Assembly: GCF_900445235.1 (NCBI RefSeq)
Contig: NZ_UFSM01000002.1
Location: 124,001-188,000, forward strand
DNA from: Aminobacter aminovorans
Lineage (GTDB): Bacteria; Pseudomonadota; Alphaproteobacteria; Rhizobiales; Rhizobiaceae
DNA length: 64,000 nucleotides
Direction of reading: 5' to 3'
The notes beneath the pieces were generated by a model. That model was given only the letters and a program-made list of their open reading frames with translations. It searched no databases and was not told the DNA's origin. Position 1 is the first letter of the stretch. Every line of letters starts with the position of its first letter. Below, in pieces: positions 9,784-17,701 of this stretch. Both the position numbers and the translations under genes were made by a program.

Positions 9784-10812
9784 TCAGTCTCCTGATTTCA
9801 CGTTTTCAGAGTCCCTGTACGCCTCGTAGAGGCGTTCGAGATTGCCTGCGATCCAACCGCCAAAGCCGGCTGCACCCTTGTTCCTCAGCGCGAGCGTATA
9901 CGCACTGCCACTCGCCTTCACAGTCGCGCTCACGGACCTGTCCGCGGCTTCCCAACGTTCGGGTTGAGCGGCTTTAGAAGCTTTTGCCGGTTTCTTCGTC
10001 AGTTCCCGAAACACGGCCTGGAAGCGCGCATCGCTGTCTGCACTCCTGATTTCGGCCTGAGCGAGAAATGACAACAGAGAAGGTATCGCAGATAGATCAA
10101 TCGCTTCGGCGAGATCCATCCAGCGGCGGCGTCCGACTTCCGGCGCTGGCCCGATGGCTTCGATAAGATCAAGCGGGATTCCGCGCACCACGCCGATCAG
10201 TTTGGACAATGCACTCTTGTCTACGCCGAGGGCGGACATGATGACCTCCCGCGAAAAAGAGCGGTCCTCAAGGCGCGCCGCAAACAGCGCCCGCTCGATG
10301 AAAGACAGATTGGCTCGCGCATTGTTTTCCTGGCCTTGGCTCACGACCAGCTCATCATCGGAAAGCTGCCGGACAACGGCACGAACTTTCAGCCCAAGCT
10401 GCGAAACTGCGGCCAGCCTGCGATGGCCATACGCCACCTGAAAGCGTCCCTTGGCTTCAGGGTGTGGGCGAACAAGGATCGGCACCTGTTGGCCGTGATC
10501 TCTGATCTGCTCTACCAGCTGAGCGAGTTCGATGGCGTCCATCTCCATCCGGTCGCGGACAATCGAAGCGTCGAGAAGCGACGTGTCCAGCTCGACGACG
10601 GTCTGCCCCTCGGCCATCTGGCGCTCAAGATCATGGGCGCGTTCGACCTTCTGCGTGATATTGCCAAGTGTCTTTGCAATCCCGCCCACCGGGGACGTAG
10701 ATCGCGCCGCGGAAGAAACCAGACCCGCGATCGGCCGCGAGGCCGACAACGTTTCAGCCGCCCTCAGGGGTTCGTTGCTGCCGGACACTTCGATAAGGTT
10801 CTTTCGAGCCAT
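9784..10812 (-). CDS. repB: Plasmid partitioning protein RepB (ParB family)
   Basis: This is a 342-residue ParB-type centromere-binding protein. The ParB/Srx nuclease-like domain runs at about 85-175, including QQVPILVRPHPEAKGRFQVAYGHRR and GQENNARANLSFIERALFA. The HTH follows at about 180-215 (VIMSALGVDKSALSKLIGV), then a RepB-specific C-terminal domain. It binds the parS palindromes and works with RepA to segregate the plasmid. The start overlaps the repA stop by one base (TAATG), a sign of coupling. An upstream in-frame start at 10827 is less likely. Confidence 0.95.
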   Translation of the reverse strand: MARKNLIEVSGSNEPLRAAETLSASRPIAGLVSSAARSTSPVGGIAKTLGNITQKVERAHDLERQMAEGQTVVELDTSLLDASIVRDRMEMDAIELAQLVEQIRDHGQQVPILVRPHPEAKGRFQVAYGHRRLAAVSQLGLKVRAVVRQLSDDELVVSQGQENNARANLSFIERALFAARLEDRSFSREVIMSALGVDKSALSKLIGVVRGIPLDLIEAIGPAPEVGRRRWMDLAEAIDLSAIPSLLSFLAQAEIRSADSDARFQAVFRELTKKPAKASKAAQPERWEAADRSVSATVKASGSAYTLALRNKGAAGFGGWIAGNLERLYEAYRDSENVKSGD

Positions 10813-12002
10813 TATTTCCGGCCCCACGTGCCTTTGAGGAGAGCCTCAATTTCGGAATTGACCTGGTTCAGCGAGTCCATGGCCCGATCGTAGGTACCAC
10901 GTGTAAACTGGGCCCTGTCGACTTCATACAGCGTCTGCTTGGTGACACCCGCATCGGAGATTGCGGTCGACTTGAGCATCGGATGCTGCAGCATGCGGGT
11001 ACCGAAGATGGCGCGCATGAAGCCAGTCATCTGGCTTTGTGGCCCGTCATTGGGCTCAAAGCGGGTCACGAGGTAACGCATCCAGTCGTAGCTTGTGCGG
11101 CCCCCTGCCTTCTCGACGACATCCATGAGTTCGCTGGTCATGGAGAGAAACTGGCTCATCGACATGACGTCAAGCATTTGCGGATGCACAGTGATCAAGA
11201 CCGAGGTGGCTGCACACAAGGCCGACATGGTCAGAAAACCCAGCTGCGGCGGGCAATCGATCACCACGACATCATAAAGGCTCTCTATGGGTGCAAGAGC
11301 CTCGCCAATGCGGGCAAAAAACATCGACTCCGCCGTTCCCTTGGCAATTGCCGTCGGCGTTTCGTGCTCGAACTCCATAAGCTCAAGGTTGCCTGGAACG
11401 ATGTGCAGATTGGGCGTGTAGGTAGCCCGAACAATGTCCGCTATCGACCGAGGGTTCTCGTAACGGATCGCACCATAAAGGGTTTCGCCTTCGCCCACAT
11501 CCAGTTCAGGCTGATGCCCAAACAGCGCCGAAAGTGACGCCTGAGGGTCGAGGTCGACGGCAAGAACGCGATAGCCACGTATGGCGAGATATTGAGCAAG
11601 GTGCGCCGACGTCGTCGTCTTTGCTGAACCGCCCTTAAAGTTCATGACCGCTACGACCTGGAGTTTCTCACCAGACCGTCGCACCGGCACATATTTCTGC
11701 GAACCATTCTTTTCGTCGAGGGTGACACGAATACGGTTCATGTCATCGGGCGTATACATGCGCCGGCCATTGGCCATTGGTTCGGGACCATAGCCCTCGG
11801 ACGCAACTTGCCGAAGATAGCCTTCAGCGATGCCAATGTACTGCGCAGCCTCTGCGGGCGTGAACTGCCTGATCGTCTTCTGAGAAGTTGGCGGGAAAAT
11901 CTTCTGCTGGTGCAGCTGCAACTGCCGTGACAGTTCCCGCGAATCCGCGGACAACATCGACGGAAGATGCTCCTGCTCGTGACTTATCTTGCTGTGCAAC
12001 AT
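10812..12002 (-). CDS. repA: Plasmid partitioning ATPase RepA (ParA family)
   Basis: This is a 396-residue Walker-type partition ATPase. An N-terminal wHTH region (about 40-95, FTPAEAAQYIGIAEGYLRQVAS) binds the operon promoter. The deviant Walker A is FKGGSAKTT near 122-130, and the following DLDPQASLSALFGH and VVVIDCPPQLGF motifs are intact. Type Ia ParA proteins of this kind both drive segregation and repress the repABC operon. It is the first gene of the operon. The region upstream carries two parS sites within about 470 bp and a third further out. Confidence 0.96.
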   Translation of the reverse strand: MLHSKISHEQEHLPSMLSADSRELSRQLQLHQQKIFPPTSQKTIRQFTPAEAAQYIGIAEGYLRQVASEGYGPEPMANGRRMYTPDDMNRIRVTLDEKNGSQKYVPVRRSGEKLQVVAVMNFKGGSAKTTTSAHLAQYLAIRGYRVLAVDLDPQASLSALFGHQPELDVGEGETLYGAIRYENPRSIADIVRATYTPNLHIVPGNLELMEFEHETPTAIAKGTAESMFFARIGEALAPIESLYDVVVIDCPPQLGFLTMSALCAATSVLITVHPQMLDVMSMSQFLSMTSELMDVVEKAGGRTSYDWMRYLVTRFEPNDGPQSQMTGFMRAIFGTRMLQHPMLKSTAISDAGVTKQTLYEVDRAQFTRGTYDRAMDSLNQVNSEIEALLKGTWGRK

Positions 12003-12220
12003 CCCCTGAACCTTGAACTGCGCATTTCGCGAAAAAACAAACCAAACTGCGCAGTCAGAGTATGGCCCGATTCGTGAAGATTTGACAAACGCTTAACCAT
12101 AAACGCTCAAGTGGCGTGCCGGCGCTCATCGCGCGACGGCAAACAACCTTTGCAAGCCTGATATCTCCTTCGTCGCTTCGACGCAGTGGTCGCCGGATGG
12201 GGAGCCCTCACCTCTGAAAA

Positions 12221-12236
12221 GTTGTCCGCGGACAAC
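12221..12236. promoter_or_regulatory. parS site 1
   Basis: GTTGTCCGCGGACAAC is a perfect 16-bp palindrome. It fits the repABC parS consensus GTTNNCNGCNGNNAAC at every fixed position. It is the predicted RepB binding site, about 220 bp upstream of repA. Confidence 0.9.
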
Positions 12237-12434
12237 TCGGCCCGTCAGCCAGTCACATAACGGCCGCAGCGCATAGGCAACCGACAGCCAGACACGATAC
12301 TTTGCGACTCGGTCAAGCCCATCAATGCCCCCTCGTTTCAAGAGTTGCCGCAAACAACCGCAAACAACATTGCATGCGATAGCACTGGGGCTCGCGCCGC
12401 CGAATTCACTTCTATATCGCCCCGGTCGATTGCG

Positions 12435-12470
12435 GCGATGAAAAGTTGTCCGCGGACAACTTTTCATCGC
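12435..12470. promoter_or_regulatory. parS site 2, embedded in a 36-bp perfect palindrome
   Basis: The same 16-bp parS core (12445-12460) is flanked on both sides by GCGATGAAAA and its complement, giving 18-bp arms with no mismatch. The extra symmetric 10 bp per arm are not required by the parS consensus. Confidence 0.9.
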
Positions 12471-12756
12471 AGATCCGCAATGCGTCGGCCCACGCAACCG
12501 CGCAGCCCACCACAATGTCGCATTCTTCAGCCGACAGGAGGCGGGCGGCCTTCAAAGTCGACCAGAATGTGCTGTATCTTTGGAGGGGAGAGTAACGGCC
12601 CTGCGGTGCGGCGTTTTATTTCGACCCGGCATTGACATGGCCGCTGCCGTCGTGCGCTAGAGCAGTCGCCCGGACAACTCTGCGATGCCAGCGACAGTGC
12701 GTCACGTCATGGATGTCAGAGAAGTTCATTCGGACGACGGCGGCCACTGGCGAAAA

Positions 12757-12772
12757 GTTGTCCGCGGACAAC
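12757..12772. promoter_or_regulatory. parS site 3
   Basis: This is a third exact copy of GTTGTCCGCGGACAAC, preceded by GAAAA as in sites 1 and 2. It lies about 755 bp upstream of repA. Confidence 0.88.
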
Positions 12773-13720
12773 TCTCGGTCCTACAAACGTAAAGCATCTA
12801 CTCTTCCACCGGCGACTTCGATGGACCTGGCTATGGCAAGGGAATAGCGTCGACACATAAGCGAAGTCCGGTTCCACTACCGTTCCAAGCACCGTCTGCG
12901 GAAAGGTCTCACCGATGGGCTCTTGCGGTCATGGCGCGCTCTAATGTCACAACAACAGGACCCATCCATAATCTACTAAATTAGTAGACTTAAGCATCTT
13001 CTAGGATGCAGCTGGCGGAGGACAGAGGGAATGGCGTCGAACCGCAACACCAACCCATTGGAGTTGACCGCGGCACGACGCTTGCTGGGGTAATCCGGGC
13101 ATTCGAAGGCGTCCTCGACGCCCACTTCGCAATTGGCGCCACTTACACATCGAAGCTGTCCGAGTGTCGGTCGCGCCTTCAGTCGCCGGAAGGTGCTTGA
13201 TCTCACGCCTTGGGCGGCTACCACTGTCCGTACCCGATCACGGCTCAGGTGCACGCTTGACTGTGGCTGTCGATGTCGATGTCGTCGAACACACCGACTG
13301 CTCGATCCGCTAACACAATGGCGGCTACCCGGGCCTTTTATCGAAAGTCTGTTTTCGGAAGCAGTGGCACCGGGATGCAACCCAGAAATCGCCGAGTGCA
13401 TCCTCATTCACTGCTGCACTAGGGAAGGTCCTAAGTTCCGGGTTGCGGGACCAGGGTATATAGACCCGATTAATCGACGAGGCATTCACCTCCTGACCAT
13501 GAGGGTGCGCCTGAATGCCGGGGCAAGCTTTTCTTGAAGCTCGGCCAGCCCGAACGTGGCAAGGCAAATCTCGACAAGCTGGCCTTCTTGGCTCTGGCGG
13601 TTGCAACGAATTCAGTTCCTTGAAGCTAGCAATCGGCGAAAACGACGGCACGCAGGCCAAGTCACTGAAAAAGAGGAGCCTGGAACAAACTACTCATAGG
13701 GTAGGGCGCCAAATCGAGAC

Positions 13721-13795
13721 TTAACGAAGTCCGAAAAACGACAGGATCGCCAGGACAATGACGACCAAGCCTACCAGATAAATGATGTTGTTCAT
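13721..13795 (-). CDS. 24-residue membrane peptide
   Basis: The minus strand encodes a 24-residue peptide starting MNNIIYLVGLVVIVLAILSF and ending FGLR. It is a single transmembrane helix with a charged C terminus. The ribosome site AGGAGG lies 7 bp before the ATG, which is strong support for a gene this short. I recall near-identical short peptides annotated as hypothetical proteins in many Rhizobiales, but this cannot be checked here. The function is unknown. Confidence 0.65.
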   Translation of the reverse strand: MNNIIYLVGLVVIVLAILSFFGLR

Positions 13796-14505
13796 CGTCG
13801 CTCCTCCTGATGCCCTTGATGGGCCGGTTGATCACAACGCCAAGCACTCTCGGAAGTTCCAGCCAGCGCGAGCCGCGCCCGAGCGATGCACGAGCGAGCG
13901 CGCCTCACTGCGGCCGCTTGAGATGGCGCCATTCAAACGCCTAGACCCCCGTCGGCAAGGTCGCCAGGTCGCCCCTGAACAAACGGCGGTCGTGCCAGTA
14001 TGCACAAAGGTATATCGCGCAAGAGACTTTGGGCCTCGGCATGCGAACCCCTAGGAGGGGGCTGATGTTCGCGCGTCGCGGTGGCAAGTCACTTTATAGC
14101 GGTCGAAGCCAGCCAAGTCGCAGAACCTGATGAGAAAGCGAACCACTTGGCCGCATGTATAAAGGGGGGGGGGGGTAAAGCCCCCAGCCCTTAACCAAAA
14201 TGTGGAATCCGTGCCGACAGACGACCCGAAGCCGTTTTTCGCACGGGTGTTTGCAGGCGCAGTTCTTGCTGACAATATCTTCATGAGGCATTTTCAGCGA
14301 GTCGCAGAATGCCTTGCTTGGCATGGCTGTCGGGAGTTTCGCGACCGATGGTTGTTCGCGTTCTCGCTTTGGATCATGCTTTCCGCATGATGTTTATGTC
14401 CACGTTCTTTCCCCTGATCTGAACGACTGAAAGTCGTTCCGGCGCTTTTGCGCCATTCGGATCAAACGGCTCCGCTTGACGCGGTAGCCGCACGGAGAAT
14501 GTGTA
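13796..14505. other. Non-coding stretch with a 12-G homopolymer
   Basis: No convincing gene is seen. A run of 12 G lies at 14164-14175, immediately followed by TAAAGCCCCC, so the end of the run can pair with the C-run. A related GGGGTAAAGCCCC occurs at 15490-15502. Confidence 0.4.
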
Positions 14506-15297
14506 ATGTCCAAAATCGAGCATGTCGGCCTGACTTCCGGTCAGGTCCAGAGCTTCATTGACGATGGTTTCGTCAAACTGGAAAATGCCTTCGGCGCCGA
14601 CCTTGCAAAACAAGGTAGGGACGAATTGTGGGCCGATATAGGTCTGTTGCCGGATGAGCCCGAGAAATGGGTTCAACCCGTTGTTCGGGTGGGGTTCAAG
14701 TTCTCGCTCCCCTTCATCGGAGCCGCCAACACACCGCAACTTCACAAAGCCTACGATCAGCTCGTCGGGGAAGGCCGCTGGCTTGCGCCCCAGGGCCTCG
14801 GAACCTTTCCGATCCGCTTTCCCTCGCCAGAAGCGCCCGGGGACGATGGCTGGCATGTGGATGTGAGCTTCGGCACCGGCCATCCAGATTTCATGGAATG
14901 GCGGGCCAATGTGAAGAGTAGCGGACGCGCTTTGTTGTTGCTGTTCCTGTTTTCGGATGTTGGCCCGGACGACGCGCCGACGAAGATACGGAAAGGCTCG
15001 CATGCCGTCATTGCGCAGGAGCTGCTGCCCTATGGCGAGGCGGGCGCAACTCTCCGGCAGCTCTCGGCCTATGGCTACGCTTCGACAGAGGGTTGTGAGG
15101 TGGAACCAGCGACGGGCGCGGCGGGCACGGTCTATCTATGCCACCCATTTCTGGTCCATGCCGCACAGGCTCACCGGGGGCAGCGGCCACGCTTTATGGC
15201 GCAACCGCCGCTCCTGCCGAAAGGCGAGTTCGACCCGGCCTTGCCGCCATCTCCGGTTCAGGTCGCTATCCGTCAGGCATGTGGGATGACGTCTTGA
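14506..15297 (+). CDS. Phytanoyl-CoA dioxygenase (PhyH) family protein
   Basis: This 263-residue protein is of the Fe(II)/2-oxoglutarate oxygenase superfamily, PhyH branch. The metal triad is visible as WHVDV (His and Asp, near residues 123-125) and a distal HPFLVHAAQ, with Arg in QRPRF for the 2-oxoglutarate carboxylate. The family hydroxylates varied small molecules, so the substrate cannot be assigned. The ATG is supported by GGAGAA upstream, and a hairpin follows the stop. It stands alone between the replication and conjugation blocks, where traI or other tra genes are often found in related plasmids. Confidence 0.85.
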   Translation: MSKIEHVGLTSGQVQSFIDDGFVKLENAFGADLAKQGRDELWADIGLLPDEPEKWVQPVVRVGFKFSLPFIGAANTPQLHKAYDQLVGEGRWLAPQGLGTFPIRFPSPEAPGDDGWHVDVSFGTGHPDFMEWRANVKSSGRALLLLFLFSDVGPDDAPTKIRKGSHAVIAQELLPYGEAGATLRQLSAYGYASTEGCEVEPATGAAGTVYLCHPFLVHAAQAHRGQRPRFMAQPPLLPKGEFDPALPPSPVQVAIRQACGMTS

Positions 15298-15303
15298 TCG
15301 CCT

Positions 15304-15340
15304 GAGACTTCGGGGCCGCTGCGCGCGCCCCCGGAGTCTC
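15304..15340 (+). terminator. Hairpin after the PhyH gene
   Basis: GAGACTTCGGGG pairs with CCCCGGAGTCTC (12 bp with one G-U pair) across a 13-nt GC-rich loop. It starts 6 bp past the stop codon. No U-run follows, so termination may be only partial. Confidence 0.5.
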
Positions 15341-15944
15341 AATGCGCTTGTCGCGCAATTCCCAGTTTTGCGACAAAATCGCCGACGCTGATTCTTAGGG
15401 GAGTATCCGTCGCAAACATCATGTGAGAAAATCAGACTCGCGTAATCAATTCTATCGACGGGAAGTACACCACATCTGAGTTAGGGGCTGGGGTAAAGCC
15501 CCGCGCTTCTTTTGCCGCATGCTAACGCGGTGAGCACCAGTGCGTCGGAAGATGTTTTGGCCTCACCATTGTGCCCTGCTGCCAGCGCCTCATCAAGACA
15601 TGACGTGAAAAATGCAGTTTCGGGACTTCCACCGAATTAATTGACCCGTATTTCGCTTCCCCGCTTGCTGATCAGAACCCCAACAGTCCTCAGCTGTTCC
15701 GGACATCCTGGAATTCCATTCTCGCATCTCCCACCCACAGCTTTCTCTCCATAAAATTAGAGACGACTAAAGTAAAAAGGCGAGCAAGGGTTCATTAGCC
15801 GACGGTCAACGAAAGGGGCCTGCCAATAACTTGCGCAGCCGGCTTGCCCTCTCTTGGGACTGTAGAATTCTACACTCTCCCCAATACGCAGTCTGTGATG
15901 ACTTCGCCCCGACCCAACGCAGGGACTGAGAGGGGAGGTGCCAC
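15341..15944. other. Upstream region of the trb operon
   Basis: No gene is seen. It contains a GGGGTAAAGCCCC hairpin at 15490-15502, a 14-bp palindrome at 15861-15874 and a strong ribosome site (GAGGGGAGG) just before 15945. The trb promoter must lie here. Confidence 0.5.
15861..15874. promoter_or_regulatory. Candidate operator (14-bp palindrome) upstream of trbB
   Basis: TGTAGAATTCTACA is a perfect dyad 70 bp before the trbB start. TraR-type regulators bind 18-20-bp dyads (tra boxes) before trb operons in Agrobacterium and Rhizobium. This one is shorter and its sequence differs, so the assignment is a guess from position and symmetry. Confidence 0.35.
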
Positions 15945-17030
15945 GTGCGAGACATACTCAAGGGCCTGCGAGCGACTGGGGACGTTGCGCTTTCTGCTCA
16001 AAAGCCAACCTCGTCGAACTTGGGCCCACCAGTGGCCGGGCGGCATGAGGCATCCGATATGTTGCAACCTCGCTCCCATCCTCGCCTCATACGCAAGCTG
16101 CGGGATGCACTTGGCCCAATCCTTTGCTCAGCGCTCGATGAAGCATCGGTCGTCGAGATCATGCTGAACCCCGACGGGCAGCTCTTCATCGAACGGCTTG
16201 GACACGGCATTTCGTCAGCCGGCCGGATGAACGCTGCCACTGCCGAGACCGTGATCGGTGGTGTCGCGCACGCGCTTCGCTCCGACGCCGACGAGAACCA
16301 TCCAATCATCTCTGGCGAGTTGCCGATTGGCGGGCACCGCTTCGAGGGATTGCTACCTCCGGTTGTGTCGGCTCCGACATTCACTATACGGCGGCGCGCT
16401 TCGAAGCTGATCCCGCTTATCGACTACGTATCCTTGAACATCATGACCGAGCTGCAGGCAGCGGTGATCCGCAATGCGATCACTTCACGGCTGAACATTG
16501 TCATCTCCGGTGGGACGGGCTCCGGCAAAACGACACTGGCGAATGCGGTCATCGCCGAGATCGTCGAAACGTCGCCGCAGGATAGGTTGCTCATTCTCGA
16601 GGACACGGCGGAGATCCAATGTGCCGCAGAGAATGCGGTAGCACTGCATACCAGCGACACAACCGATATGGCCCGTCTGCTCAAGAGCACGATGCGGCTG
16701 CGACCAGATCGCATCATCGTCGGCGAGGTCCGTGATGGTGCGGCCCTTACATTGCTAAAGGCCTGGAACACCGGCCATCCCGGTGGCGTGACAACGATCC
16801 ACTCCAATACGGCGATGTCAGCGTTACGACGCCTGGAACAGTTGACCTCGGAGGTTAGCCAGCAGCCGATGCGTGAGGTGATTGGAGAAGCCGTCGATCT
16901 CGTTGTGTCGATCGAGCGAACGCCGAGAGGCCGACGGGTACGCGATGTCATACATGTCGAGCGTTTCGCCGGCACTCAGTACCAAACAGAGATTTACGCT
17001 CATGTCGAGGACCGCCCCCATGTCGCATAA
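15945..17030 (+). CDS. trbB: Conjugal transfer ATPase TrbB (VirB11-like)
   Basis: This is a hexameric secretion ATPase of the P-type T4SS, acting on the cytoplasmic face of the inner membrane. Walker A is [10 protein letters not shown] near residue 190, the Asp-box DTAEIQ follows, and Walker B/His motifs lie in [15 protein letters not shown] and [12 protein letters not shown]. Two starts are possible. GTG 15945 has a strong GAGGGGAGG ribosome site and gives 361 residues. ATG 16059 gives 323 residues, the family's usual length, but has a weaker site. It is the first gene of the trb operon, and trbC begins before its stop. Confidence 0.95.
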   Translation: MRDILKGLRATGDVALSAQKPTSSNLGPPVAGRHEASDMLQPRSHPRLIRKLRDALGPILCSALDEASVVEIMLNPDGQLFIERLGHGISSAGRMNAATAETVIGGVAHALRSDADENHPIISGELPIGGHRFEGLLPPVVSAPTFTIRRRASKLIPLIDYVSLNIMTELQAAVIRNAITSRLNIVISGGTGSGKTTLANAVIAEIVETSPQDRLLILEDTAEIQCAAENAVALHTSDTTDMARLLKSTMRLRPDRIIVGEVRDGAALTLLKAWNTGHPGGVTTIHSNTAMSALRRLEQLTSEVSQQPMREVIGEAVDLVVSIERTPRGRRVRDVIHVERFAGTQYQTEIYAHVEDRPHVA

Positions 17031-17397
17031 CCGCCAAGCGGCTTTCATCATCGGTGCTTTCACGCTGTGGCTTTCATTCTTCCTGGCCGATCCGGCGTTT
17101 GCCAGTTCCGGAGGTGGTCTGCCTTGGGAAGCCCCGTTGCAAAGGATCCAGCAATCAATCACCGGGCCTGTTGCCGGCTTCATTGCGCTGGCAGCTGTTG
17201 CCGTGGCTGGGGGGATGCTGATCTTCGGCGGCGAGCTGAACGATTTCGCGCGCAGGCTGATGTATGTGGTGCTGGTTGCCGGCATTTTGCTCGGCGCCAC
17301 TCAGATTGTAGCGCTGTTCGGTGCAACTGGCGCTTCAATCGCAGATGCCGGCACCTCTGCTGCGTCTTACGAGACGGGGCTGCGAACCCATGGCTGA
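17020..17397 (+). CDS. trbC: TrbC, conjugative pilin (VirB2-like)
   Basis: This 125-residue pilin precursor has a signal-like N terminus (about 8-30, ending ADPAFASS) and two hydrophobic helices (about 48-70 and 76-97), as in cyclic TrbC pilins. After processing it forms the conjugative pilus. The start ATG 17020 overlaps the trbB end by 11 bp. ATG 17002 is an alternative. Confidence 0.9.
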   Translation: MSHNRQAAFIIGAFTLWLSFFLADPAFASSGGGLPWEAPLQRIQQSITGPVAGFIALAAVAVAGGMLIFGGELNDFARRLMYVVLVAGILLGATQIVALFGATGASIADAGTSAASYETGLRTHG

Positions 17398-17689
17398 TGT
17401 TGGCGCCAACCTCCAACGCAACCGCATCCATCGAGCTCTTTCGCGTCCAAACCTGCTGATGGGCGCGGACCGCGAACTGGTGCTCGTCACCGGGCTCGCG
17501 GCCGTCATCCTGATCTTCGTGGTCCTGACACTCTATTCCGCGCTGATTGGGATCGCGGTCTGGATCGTGGTGGTTGCTATACTTCGCATGATGGCCAAGT
17601 CCGATCCAATGATGCGGCGGGTCTACGTCAGGCACATCGCCTATCGCCCATACTACCGACCTACTTCGACGCCTTGGCGACGTTACTGA
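17390..17689 (+). CDS. trbD: TrbD (VirB3-like)
   Basis: This is a 99-residue inner-membrane protein, the usual TrbD length. [20 protein letters not shown] is followed by two closely spaced helices (about 30-70), as in VirB3-type subunits that support the TrbE ATPase. The start overlaps the trbC stop by 8 bp. Confidence 0.92.
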   Translation: MADVGANLQRNRIHRALSRPNLLMGADRELVLVTGLAAVILIFVVLTLYSALIGIAVWIVVVAILRMMAKSDPMMRRVYVRHIAYRPYYRPTSTPWRRY

Positions 17690-17701
17690 AGGCCGAAGAC
17701 C

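Larger units (their letters stand above)
12003..13720. other. Region upstream of repA: parS cluster, otherwise no supported gene
   Basis: It holds three parS palindromes and should hold the repABC promoter. Open frames on both strands up to about 140 codons occur, but they have no recognisable domains, poor ribosome sites and mutual overlaps, so none is called. Confidence 0.5.
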
